A program made the translations under genes and the position numbers. DNA of 41,189 nucleotides from Corallococcus exercitus (GTDB lineage Bacteria; Myxococcota; Myxococcia; Myxococcales; Myxococcaceae), in contig NZ_RAVW01000029.1 of assembly GCF_003611585.1 (NCBI RefSeq), positions 1 through 41,189 on the forward strand. Reading direction: 5' to 3'. The notes beneath the pieces were generated by a model. The model saw only the letters and a program-made list of their open reading frames with translations, had not been told where the DNA came from and made no database searches. How positions within the stretch are numbered: the first letter of the stretch is position 1; the number at the start of each line of letters is the position of its first letter. Below are positions 1 through 7,623 of the stretch, piece by piece.

Positions 1-277
1 TCCTTCACCATGCTCAGCCCGGGCGTCGCGCCTCCCCCCCCCCCGCCCCCGCCGACCGCTCCACCGCCGCGCCCATGTCGCCTCCTCGCGTTGCGCACCC
101 GCCACCGGTGCGCGCATGAGGCCAGTATCCGAAGCCGTCTGACACCCCAGCAGGCGGCATTCCGAGCGCGTGGGACCTGTCGCGTCGGGTGCTCCGCTCG
201 ACGGGAGGGGTCGGATCCGCGCGCGTCACTTCACGTGGCACCGGACATGACAGGTCATGTGCCACGCCAAAGAAGAA
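1..277. other. gene-free leading segment with C tract
   Basis: I see no credible gene here. The open frames crossing it have proline/arginine-rich compositions typical of GC-driven random frames. A run of 11 C residues at 34-44 is followed by G and five more C. A minus-strand ATG at 9-11 could be the first codon of a gene lying to the left, but only three codons are visible and the nearest GGAGG on that strand is about 19 nt upstream of it, so I do not call it. The right part holds the palindrome listed separately. Confidence 0.5.
245..260. promoter_or_regulatory. operator-like palindrome
   Basis: ACATGAC (245-251) and GTCATGT (254-260) form a perfect 7-bp inverted repeat with a 2-bp spacer, the geometry of a dimeric repressor site. 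Outside it TGGCAC on the left and GTGCCA on the right extend the symmetry after a three-base interruption. It lies just beyond the terminator of the lipoprotein gene, so it more likely serves a gene to the left of the window. No regulator can be named from the sequence. Confidence 0.35.
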
Positions 278-302
278 GGGCCCCGCGTCCTTCGCGGGGC
301 CC
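278..302 (-). terminator. intrinsic terminator of the vWA lipoprotein gene
   Basis: A perfect 10-bp stem (278-287 with 293-302, GGGCCCCGCG and its complement) encloses a 5-nt loop. On the minus strand it is followed by TTCTTCTTT, a broken T tract. It lies 30 nt past the stop of the minus-strand gene at 333. Confidence 0.75.
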
Positions 303-332
303 TCCGGGTGCGGCGCGCGGATCAGCTCCGGG

Positions 333-1550
333 CTACCCGGCGCACAGCACCTTCACCTCCACCTTCGTGTCGCCCACGCGCCGCAGGCACGGGCCCAGGA
401 AGAAGAGGCGCGCGGAGCGGCCTTCTCCGGAGGGCTCGTAGCGGAAGTCGCCGTTGGCCGCCGTGCACGTCTGCACGGAGCCGTCCGCGCGCGTGACGTA
501 CACCACCGCGAGCCGCGGATCCGGCAGGTTCACCACGTCCACGCTCTGCGCCACCGTGGCCAGGTCCGCGATGTCCAGCAGCGTCTGCCGGTAGCTCGGC
601 TTGCAGATGGAGTCCAGGTTCGCCCGGGTCGCGTCGAACGCCTGCGCCATGGCGCTCTGCCGGTAGCCGGGCCCGTAGGACGTCGGGCAGTCGACGTTGC
701 GCACGTAGGTCGTGCTCCCCACCAGCTCCGTCGTCAGCTCCGCGCGCTTGTCCGTCAGCGCCACCGGCCCGATGGTCGCCCACAGCACCTCGCGCGACGC
801 GCCCGTGCCGTCATGCAGCCCCTGGAAGGCCTGGTAGTACTCCGACACCGGGGTCAGCTTGTCCCCCTGCACGGTGCAGGAGTCCACGGACGTGTCCAGC
901 CCCAGCGTCACCGGCGGCGGCCGCTGCGTGGAGCTGCAGTCCTCCTCGTCGGACACCACCACCACCAGCAGGCGGGCGCCGTCCCGGAGGAAGCCCGCGT
1001 TGCCACCCTCCGACAGCGGCCGGGTGGCCAGGGGCGAGGCGACCGCCAGCCGCACCGCCTCGAAGGGCGTCTCCTGCCCGCTGCCGGACGTGCCCTGGTT
1101 CACCAGCCGCTGGAACTTGTCCAGGAGCAGGGGATCCGTGCCCTCGATGAAGCGCTCGGCGGTGGGCTGGCCCGCTTCGTCCTTCACCGGCTGCAGGCGG
1201 CCTTCCTGATCCGGGAAGGAGCGGATGGTGTCCGTCCCGTTCGCCAGCAGCAGGCGCTGGTACACGGAGGTGGTGATGACCCCCACGCGGAAGTCCTGGG
1301 CCACGCCGCTGCCCTCCTTCAGCGCGGTCAGGAAGGCGGGCAATTCCGTCGCGATGCCCTGCTGCTCCTCCTGCATGGAGCCGGAGTTGTCGATGACGAA
1401 GAGGATGTCCGTCTTCTGGGGCGCCACCACCGGCGGAGTGGCCTCGCAGGCGTCGGGGACGGTGGATCCCGCGTCGTCCACGGGGGAGTGGCATCCGAGC
1501 GCCAGGAGCGCGGACAGCGACAGCAGGTGGGCGCAGGTGTGGAGCTTCAC
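333..1550 (-). CDS. von Willebrand factor A domain lipoprotein
   Basis: A 405-residue secreted protein, probably anchored in the envelope. The N-terminus has a short charged start, a hydrophobic stretch and the lipobox LALGC with Cys20, so it should be lipidated. The mature part opens with a flexible linker and then a vWA domain whose metal-ion-dependent adhesion site reads DNSGS at residues 54-58. The domain runs to roughly residue 300 and includes a VVVVSDEEDCS strand. vWA domains bind ligands through a divalent metal. Myxobacteria carry many such lipoproteins and the partner of this one is unknown. The C-terminal 100 residues look like a small beta domain with Cys pairs. It is divergent from lon and ends in a clear terminator. 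I am confident of the family and not of the role. Confidence 0.85.
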   Translation of the reverse strand: MKLHTCAHLLSLSALLALGCHSPVDDAGSTVPDACEATPPVVAPQKTDILFVIDNSGSMQEEQQGIATELPAFLTALKEGSGVAQDFRVGVITTSVYQRLLLANGTDTIRSFPDQEGRLQPVKDEAGQPTAERFIEGTDPLLLDKFQRLVNQGTSGSGQETPFEAVRLAVASPLATRPLSEGGNAGFLRDGARLLVVVVSDEEDCSSTQRPPPVTLGLDTSVDSCTVQGDKLTPVSEYYQAFQGLHDGTGASREVLWATIGPVALTDKRAELTTELVGSTTYVRNVDCPTSYGPGYRQSAMAQAFDATRANLDSICKPSYRQTLLDIADLATVAQSVDVVNLPDPRLAVVYVTRADGSVQTCTAANGDFRYEPSGEGRSARLFFLGPCLRRVGDTKVEVKVLCAG

Positions 1551-1720
1551 ATCGGCCTCCAGTGCGGGGGCGCGCGCTCGCGCACCGCATCAAGCGTGAG
1601 AGGGGGCGAGCATGCCCCACCCCTTCGCCGGACGCGAGACTTCTGGGCCGTTAATAGAGGAGCGTCGTACAGCCGACGAGGCACGGAAATAACGCACATC
1701 GCGTTTGCCATGTCCGGTTT

Positions 1721-1757
1721 GGTTGTTACGTTGGTTCATCCGTCGCAGAAAACAACC
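1721..1757. promoter_or_regulatory. inverted repeat in the lon upstream region
   Basis: GGTTGTT at 1721-1727 and AACAACC at 1751-1757 are exact inverted arms 23 nt apart. They lie in the 269-nt divergent region between the vWA lipoprotein gene and lon, 63 nt upstream of the lon start. I could not fit a convincing -35/-10 pair or a sigma-32 type promoter around it, so this is only a candidate regulatory site. Two related words, TGGTTCATCCG and TGGTTCACCGG, occur at about 1732 and 1761. Confidence 0.25.
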
Positions 1758-1819
1758 GGATGGTTCACCGGCCCGGCCGCTTGCTGACCGGGTTCAAGCA
1801 AGGAAGAGGCCGAACTCCC

Positions 1820-4279
1820 ATGTCTGACGAGAAGAAGAAGGGCACCGCGGCCAGCGCCATGCCCACCGCGATGGCCCCTCCGGGGCTCATCAACAAGGAA
1901 GACATCCCGCAGGTGCTGCCCATCCTGCCGCTGCGCAACAGTGTCTTCTTCCCCGGCGGTGTGCTGCCCCTGGCCGTCGGCCGCCAGAAGACCATCGCGC
2001 TGATCAAGGACGCCGTCCGTGACGACCAGGTCATCGGCGTCGTGACGCAGCGCCGCGCCGAGGAAGAGGATCCGGGCGCGTCCGACCTGTACACGATGGG
2101 CACCGTCGCCCGCATCGTGAAACTCCTGAAGATGGGCGAGGACAACTATTCGCTCGTGGTCCAGGGCCTCGCGCGCTTCCGCGTGATGGAGCTGGTGCAG
2201 GAAGCCCCCTACCTCAAGGCCCGCGTCGACGCCGTGGAGGACAAGACCTCCAGCGAGAACGTCGAAGTGGAGGCCCTGGGCATCAACCTGAAGAAGCTGG
2301 CGCGCGAGGTCATCGAGCTGATGCCCGAGCTGCCGGCCGCCGCCACGGAGCTGGTGGAGAGCATCACGCACCCGGGCCACCTGGCGGACCTCATCGCCGC
2401 CAACGTGGACGTGCCCATCGAGGAGAAGCAGGCCGTGCTGGAGACGGTCGACCTCAAGGCGCGCATGAAGCTCGTCCTGGAGCTGCTCAACCGCAAGCGC
2501 GAGATCCTCAAGCTCTCCAACAAGATCGACTCCGCCGTGAAGGGCGAGATGTCGAAGACCCAGCGCGAGTACTACCTGCGCCAGCAGCTCAAGGCGATCA
2601 AGGAAGAGCTCGGCGAGATGGGCGAGGAAGAGGAAGAGCTCGACGAGCTCCAGGAGCGCCTGAAGAAGGCCGCCCTGCCCCCTGAGGTGGAGAAGGTCGC
2701 CCAGAAGGAGCTCAACCGCCTGAAGACGATCCCGGCGGCCTCCAGCGAGTACACCGTCGCGCGCACCTACCTGGACTGGATCGCGGACCTGCCGTGGTCG
2801 AAGATCAGCGAGGACAACCTCGACATCGAGAACGCGCGCCAGCAGCTGGACAAGGATCACTTCGGCATCAAGAAGGTGAAGAAGCGCATCCTGGAGTACC
2901 TGGCCGTCCGCAAGCTGAAGAACGACATGCGCGGGCCCATCCTGTGCCTCGTCGGTCCCCCGGGCGTCGGCAAGACGTCGCTGGGCCAGAGCGTGGCCAA
3001 GGCCACCGGCCGCAAGTTCGTGCGCCTGTCCTTGGGCGGCGTGCGTGACGAGGCGGAGATCCGTGGCCACCGCCGCACCTACGTGGGCGCGCTGCCGGGC
3101 CGCTTCATCCAGAGCATGAAGAAGGCCGGGACGAAGAACCCGGTCATGATGCTGGACGAAATCGACAAGCTGGGCGCGGACTTCCGCGGCGACCCGAGCG
3201 CGGCGCTGCTGGAGGTGCTGGACCCGGAGCAGAACAGCACGTTCAGCGACCACTACCTGGACGTGGCGTTCGACCTGTCGAAGGTCATGTTCGTCGCCAC
3301 GGCGAACCAGCTCGACCCCATCCCCGGTCCCTTGCGCGACCGCATGGAGATCATCGAGCTGACGGGCTACACGTTCGAGGAGAAGCAGGCCATCGCCCGC
3401 ATCCACCTCGTGCCGAAGCAGCTCAAGGAGCACGGCCTCAACGGGGACCACATCGAGGTGCAGGACGAGGCCCTCCTCATCCTGACCACGTCGTACACCC
3501 GCGAGGCGGGCGTGCGTAACCTGGAGCGCCGCATCGCGGACATCTGCCGCGCGGTGGCGGTGGAGGTGGCCGGCGGCAAGCTGGAGAAGCAGGTCATCGG
3601 CGCGGAGCGCGTGAAGGAGATCCTCGGGCCCGAGACGTTCTACTCGGAGGTCGCGGAGCGCACGGAGGTTCCCGGTGTGGCGACGGGCCTCGCGTGGACC
3701 GCGGCGGGTGGCGACCTGCTCTTCATCGAAGCGACCAAGATGGCGGGCAAGGGCGGCATGACGCTCACCGGCCAGCTGGGCGACGTGATGAAGGAGTCCG
3801 CCACGGCGGCGCTGAGCTACCTGCGCAGCAAGGCGGAGTCGCTCGGCATCAACCCGAACTTCCTCGAGAAGACGGACATCCACCTGCACTTCCCCGCGGG
3901 CTCCATCCCCAAGGATGGTCCTTCGGCCGGCGTCACCATCCTGACCGCGCTCACCAGCCTGCTGACGGGCATCCGGGTGCGGCACGACACGGCGATGACG
4001 GGCGAGGCCACGCTGCGTGGCCTGGTGCTGCCGGTGGGCGGCATCAAGGAGAAGGTCCTGGCGGCGCACCGCGCGGGCATCAAGCGGGTCATCCTGCCGG
4101 AGCGTTGCCGCAAGGACCTCATCGACGTGCCGGAGCAGGCGAAGAACGAGCTGGAGTTCATCTTCGCCACGCACATGGACGACGTCCTCAAGGCCGCCCT
4201 GGAGACGTCTCCGTTCAAGGAGGGCGCCGCGATTCCGGCGACCACCACGGACGGGCCTCCGGCGGAAGTCCGGGCGTAA
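1820..4279 (+). CDS. lon: ATP-dependent Lon protease (LonV-like)
   Basis: An 819-residue cytosolic serine protease that unfolds and degrades misfolded and regulatory proteins. The order is a LON substrate-binding domain (about residues 30-230), a coiled coil, an AAA+ module with Walker A GPPGVGKT at 379-386 and Walker B MMLDEID, then the protease domain with Ser702 in KDGPSAG and Lys745 in GGIKEK. All catalytic residues are present. Length and sequence agree closely with my memory of M. xanthus LonV, the vegetative paralogue, rather than LonD/BsgA, needed for development. I have not aligned them. The start at 1820 is chosen because AGGAAGAGG lies 10 nt upstream and the family begins MSDEKKK. 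An in-frame ATG at 1760 lacks such a site. Confidence 0.95.
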   Translation: MSDEKKKGTAASAMPTAMAPPGLINKEDIPQVLPILPLRNSVFFPGGVLPLAVGRQKTIALIKDAVRDDQVIGVVTQRRAEEEDPGASDLYTMGTVARIVKLLKMGEDNYSLVVQGLARFRVMELVQEAPYLKARVDAVEDKTSSENVEVEALGINLKKLAREVIELMPELPAAATELVESITHPGHLADLIAANVDVPIEEKQAVLETVDLKARMKLVLELLNRKREILKLSNKIDSAVKGEMSKTQREYYLRQQLKAIKEELGEMGEEEEELDELQERLKKAALPPEVEKVAQKELNRLKTIPAASSEYTVARTYLDWIADLPWSKISEDNLDIENARQQLDKDHFGIKKVKKRILEYLAVRKLKNDMRGPILCLVGPPGVGKTSLGQSVAKATGRKFVRLSLGGVRDEAEIRGHRRTYVGALPGRFIQSMKKAGTKNPVMMLDEIDKLGADFRGDPSAALLEVLDPEQNSTFSDHYLDVAFDLSKVMFVATANQLDPIPGPLRDRMEIIELTGYTFEEKQAIARIHLVPKQLKEHGLNGDHIEVQDEALLILTTSYTREAGVRNLERRIADICRAVAVEVAGGKLEKQVIGAERVKEILGPETFYSEVAERTEVPGVATGLAWTAAGGDLLFIEATKMAGKGGMTLTGQLGDVMKESATAALSYLRSKAESLGINPNFLEKTDIHLHFPAGSIPKDGPSAGVTILTALTSLLTGIRVRHDTAMTGEATLRGLVLPVGGIKEKVLAAHRAGIKRVILPERCRKDLIDVPEQAKNELEFIFATHMDDVLKAALETSPFKEGAAIPATTTDGPPAEVRA

Positions 4280-4306
4280 CGCTCGACTTCAGCAGCTGAA
4301 GTGACG

Positions 4307-4336
4307 CGGGCAGGTTCCTTCACGGGGACCTGCCCG
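4307..4336. terminator. bidirectional terminator between lon and the P450 gene
   Basis: CGGGCAGGT (4307-4315) pairs exactly with ACCTGCCCG (4328-4336) across a 12-nt loop. It lies 28 nt after the lon stop and 33 nt before the end of the convergent P450 gene. The downstream T content is modest (TCGTCTTT on the plus strand). A smaller palindrome CTTCAG-CAG-CTGAAG lies just upstream. Confidence 0.65.
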
Positions 4337-4368
4337 TCGTCTTTGCGGGCTCCCCTGCCCTGCCCGCT

Positions 4369-5565
4369 TCAGTGCGGGTGCAGGACGAGCGGCAGCGTGG
4401 CGGGCCCGCGCACCACCAGCGTGCGGTGCCACGTCATGGGCTCCGGGCCGGCCTGCAGGTGGCGGAAGGCGTCCAGCAGCGCCTCCAGGGCCAGCCGCCC
4501 CTCCATGCGCGCCAGCTGCGCGCCCAGGCAGAAGTGGATGCCGTGCCCGAAGGGCAGGTTCTGCGGACCGGGGCGGGACAGGTTGAAGCGGTCGCCGTCC
4601 GGGAAGTGCGCGTCGTCATGCGCGGCGGAGCCCAGGAGCACCAGCACCGGGGCCCCCTTGGGCAGGCTCACCCCGCCCAGCTCCACCGCCTCCGTGGTGA
4701 GGCGCGGCGCGGCCTGGGCGGGCGGCTCGTAGCGCAGCACCTCCTCGATGAAGGCCGGGATGCGCGAGCGGTCCGCGCGCAGCTGGGCCCAGACCTCCGG
4801 GTGATCCCGCAGCACGACGAGCGATGCGCCCAGCAGGTGCACCACCGTCTCGATGCCGCCCACCAGCAGGAGCGCCATGAAGGCGATGAGCTCGTCCCTG
4901 GACAGGGCCTCGCCGTCCACGCGGGCCTGGAGCAGCTCGCTGACCAGGTCCGTGCCGGGCGTGCGGGCGCGGGCCTCCAGCACCTCGCCGAAGTACTGGC
5001 GCAGCTCCGCCACCGCGTCGCGGGCCCGCTGCTTGCGGTCCTCCTCGTCCGGCCGGACGGTGGTGACGCCGCCGGTGATCAGGTCCGCCCACTGCTTCAG
5101 GCGCGCGGCGCGTGAAGGATCCAGGCCCAGGAGGTCGCTGATGACGGCGGCGGGGATGCGCAGGGCGTAGGGAGGCATCAGGTCCACCGGCACGCCCCGG
5201 GGCAGCTCCGCCACGGCCTGCCGGCAGATCTCCCTCACGCGGGGCTCCAGCCGGGCCATGGCCGCCGCGCCGAAGGCCTTCTGCACCAGCACCCGCAGGC
5301 GGCCGTGCTGGGGCGGATCCATGGTGAGCATGGACTCGGAGAAGGGGTTGCCGCCCAGCCAGGGCGGGTTGGTGGCCACGCGGAAGCCCTGCGAGGAGAA
5401 GCGCTGCGGGTCCTTGAGGACGCGCAGCACGTCCTCATGGCGCGACACGGCCCACATGCCACCGGGCTCCACCTGACACACGGGGGCCTCGCGGCGCATG
5501 CGGGCGTAGGTGGGATAGGGGTTGGCCTTCACTTCCGGAGACAGGAGGTTGAAGCGCTCGCTCAT
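4369..5565 (-). CDS. cytochrome P450
   Basis: A soluble bacterial-type P450 of 398 residues, close to the usual 400. It has the C-helix HGRLR (88-92), the I-helix GGIET (236-240) in place of the common AGxET/T, ExxR as EVLR (275-278) and the heme-binding loop FGHGIHFCLG with the thiolate ligand Cys346. It should carry out NAD(P)H-driven monooxygenation with separate ferredoxin partners, none of which is encoded nearby. The substrate cannot be read from the sequence. The frame stays open upstream to 5712, but that would overrun the divergent reductase gene, and P450s begin near MSERFN. An ATG three codons earlier (5574) is equally possible. Only about 80 nt separate it from the aldo/keto reductase, so a shared promoter region is likely. 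Confidence 0.93.
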   Translation of the reverse strand: MSERFNLLSPEVKANPYPTYARMRREAPVCQVEPGGMWAVSRHEDVLRVLKDPQRFSSQGFRVATNPPWLGGNPFSESMLTMDPPQHGRLRVLVQKAFGAAAMARLEPRVREICRQAVAELPRGVPVDLMPPYALRIPAAVISDLLGLDPSRAARLKQWADLITGGVTTVRPDEEDRKQRARDAVAELRQYFGEVLEARARTPGTDLVSELLQARVDGEALSRDELIAFMALLLVGGIETVVHLLGASLVVLRDHPEVWAQLRADRSRIPAFIEEVLRYEPPAQAAPRLTTEAVELGGVSLPKGAPVLVLLGSAAHDDAHFPDGDRFNLSRPGPQNLPFGHGIHFCLGAQLARMEGRLALEALLDAFRHLQAGPEPMTWHRTLVVRGPATLPLVLHPH

Positions 5566-5650
5566 GCTGGGCATACGCAAGCAGCGAACGGAGCTGGCAC
5601 CACCAGACGCCCCGGCACCTTGAGGTGCCTGCCACGCGAAGGAGCGGACC

Positions 5651-6631
5651 ATGAAGTACGCCAACCTGGGACACACGGGCCTGCGGGTCTCCCGCATCTG
5701 CCTGGGCTGCATGAGCTACGGCACCCCGAAGTGGCGCCCGTGGGTGCTGGACGAGGAAGCCGCGCAGCCCTTCTTCCGCCGTGCGGTGGAGCTGGGCGTG
5801 ACGTTCTTCGACACCGCGAACATGTACTCGGACGGGGTCAGCGAGGAAGTGACGGGCCGCGCGCTGCGCAAGTACGCGAAGCTGGACGAGGTGGTGCTGG
5901 CGACGAAGGTCTACTTCCCCACCGGCAGCGGCCAGAACGAGCGCGGCCTGTCGCGCAAGGCCATCACCCAGGCATGCGAGGCGAGCCTCAAGCGGCTGGG
6001 CGTGGACACCATCGACCTCTATCAAATCCACCGGATGGATCCGAACACGCCCATCGAGGAGACGCTGTCCGCGCTGGATCAGCTCGTGCGCCAGGGCAAG
6101 GTGCGCTACCTGGGCGCCAGCTCCGCGTACGCGTGGCAGTTCATGCGCGCCCTGAGCGTGTCCGAGCGCAACGGCTGGGCGCGCTTCGTGTCCATGCAGA
6201 ACCACTACAACCTCGTCTACCGCGAGGAGGAGCGGGAGATGCTGCCCCTCTGCGAGGCGGAAGGGGTGGGCGTCATCCCCTGGTCGCCACTGGCGCGGGG
6301 GCTGCTCGCGGGGTCGCGCAAGTCGCTGGACGACAAGGAGGCCACGACGCGCGCGGGCTCCGACACGCTGTCGCCCATGCTCTACAACCAGCCCGGGGAC
6401 TGGGACGTGGTGGAGGCGGTGAAGCAGGTGGCGGAAGCACGCAAGGCCCCGCCCGCGCAGGTGGCCCTGGCGTGGCTGTTGTCCAAGCCCGTCGTCACCG
6501 CGCCCATCATCGGGGCGACGAAGCCGGAGCACCTGGAGGACGCGGTGAAGGCCGTGAGCCTCAAGCTCACGCCCGAGGAGGTGAAGGCGCTGGAGGCCCC
6601 CTACAAGCCGCACGCGGTGCGAGGCCTGTAG
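5651..6631 (+). CDS. aldo/keto reductase
   Basis: A 326-residue NADPH-dependent oxidoreductase with a TIM-barrel fold. The catalytic tetrad is visible: Asp54 and Tyr59 in FFDTANMYSDG, Lys86 in VLATKVYF and His127 in LYQIHRMD. The late GATKPEHLEDAVKA segment is the usual NADP-binding end of the family. It resembles the YajO/Tas-like branch that reduces aldehydes and ketones, but the substrate is open. The start has GGAG 7 nt upstream. It is divergent from the P450 gene, so the two may share regulation, and it ends 23 nt before the convergent FHA gene. Confidence 0.93.
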   Translation: MKYANLGHTGLRVSRICLGCMSYGTPKWRPWVLDEEAAQPFFRRAVELGVTFFDTANMYSDGVSEEVTGRALRKYAKLDEVVLATKVYFPTGSGQNERGLSRKAITQACEASLKRLGVDTIDLYQIHRMDPNTPIEETLSALDQLVRQGKVRYLGASSAYAWQFMRALSVSERNGWARFVSMQNHYNLVYREEEREMLPLCEAEGVGVIPWSPLARGLLAGSRKSLDDKEATTRAGSDTLSPMLYNQPGDWDVVEAVKQVAEARKAPPAQVALAWLLSKPVVTAPIIGATKPEHLEDAVKAVSLKLTPEEVKALEAPYKPHAVRGL

Positions 6632-6654
6632 GGCCGTGAAGCGGTGGACGCGCC

Positions 6655-7623
6655 TCAGCGCTCCTTCACGAGCGCGTCCACCTTCTTCTCCAGCGGCTTC
6701 ACGTCCTCGAAGAACGAGTCCATGGAGTGCGCCGGGGCCACGCGCAGCACCGGCGGCAGCAGCGACCGGGGGAACTCCAGCGCCTCGCTGAAGGGCTCGT
6801 TGCCCAGCATCTCCGACACGTTGGTGAGCGCCAGCACGCCCACCGACGCGATGACGAGCCCGCGCACCACGCGCTTGCCCTGCCAGCGCGTCACGTAGCG
6901 CAGGTGCCAGTAGATCCCCCACCCCACCAGCCCCAGCACGGCCAACGTGCGCACGAAGCCCAGCCACGCGCCCAGCGAGAAGCTGAAGCTGAACAGCGCG
7001 AACAAGGGCGGCGCCACCGCGAAGCCCAGCAGCATCAGCGCGCCAATGGTCGCGTGCACGCGGAAGTGGAAGCTGCGGCGCGCGATGCGGCTGGCCAGGG
7101 ACCATCCTCCGGCCCACAGCAGCGCCAGCCCCAGCGGCAGCACGCTGGACAGGAGCAGGTCACCCCAGTCCGTCTTCGTGAACTGGGTCACCCGCTCGGA
7201 GATGAAGGACATGGCCACCAGCGCCTGCATCGCCAGCGCGAAGGCGCGGGGCCGCTCGAAGAACCGCTCGCGCGGGGCGGCGGGGGCTTCGTTGACGACG
7301 GTGTCCTCCACCACGAAGTTGCGCGGCCGGAAGCGCAGCACCGTGTCGCCCACGGACACGCGGGTGTCCGCGGTGAGGACCAGCTCCTTGAGCGCGGCCC
7401 AGGGCTCCACGCTGAAGGTGCCGTTGACGCTGCCCACGTCGTGCAGCACCACCGCGCCGTCCTCGCGCCGCTCCAGGCGCAGGTGCTCCGAGGAGACCTT
7501 CGGGTCGTCCAGGATGATGTCGTTGGCGTAGCCGCGCCCCACCGTCACCGGCAGCCTGTCCAGCCGGTGGCGCGCCTGGACGGCGTCCCCTTCCAGCACC
7601 TCCAGGAAGATCACTTCGTCCAC
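6655..7623 (-). CDS. FHA-domain polytopic membrane protein
   Basis: A 322-residue protein with an N-terminal cytoplasmic FHA domain (about residues 20-95) and then several hydrophobic helices (about 130-290). The phosphothreonine-binding residues are kept: GR at 29-30, SSEH at 44-47 and GSVNGT at 64-69. It is therefore probably a membrane receptor for a phosphorylated partner, such as a Ser/Thr kinase substrate. I do not recognise the transmembrane part. The start is the GTG at 7623, with GGAGGG 6 nt upstream inside the previous gene. The ATG-initiated frame upstream to 8076 is a shadow of that gene. It overlaps the protease stop codon by 13 nt, which implies translational coupling. The C-terminal charged tail (FFEDVKPLEKKVDALVKER) may be a short coiled coil. 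Confidence 0.8.
   Translation of the reverse strand: MDEVIFLEVLEGDAVQARHRLDRLPVTVGRGYANDIILDDPKVSSEHLRLERREDGAVVLHDVGSVNGTFSVEPWAALKELVLTADTRVSVGDTVLRFRPRNFVVEDTVVNEAPAAPRERFFERPRAFALAMQALVAMSFISERVTQFTKTDWGDLLLSSVLPLGLALLWAGGWSLASRIARRSFHFRVHATIGALMLLGFAVAPPLFALFSFSFSLGAWLGFVRTLAVLGLVGWGIYWHLRYVTRWQGKRVVRGLVIASVGVLALTNVSEMLGNEPFSEALEFPRSLLPPVLRVAPAHSMDSFFEDVKPLEKKVDALVKER

Noticed and set aside
1700..1819. Heat-shock type promoter for lon
   Set aside because: I looked for CTTGAA/CCCCAT-like and TTGACA/TATAAT-like pairs at proper spacing and none was convincing.
1736..4174. 812-codon minus-strand open frame
   Set aside because: It is the antisense shadow of lon. The composition is His/Arg/Leu/Gln-rich without any domain, which is usual for high-GC third-position bias.
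5575..5712. Longer P450 start
   Set aside because: It would overlap the divergent aldo/keto reductase gene and adds residues with no P450 character.
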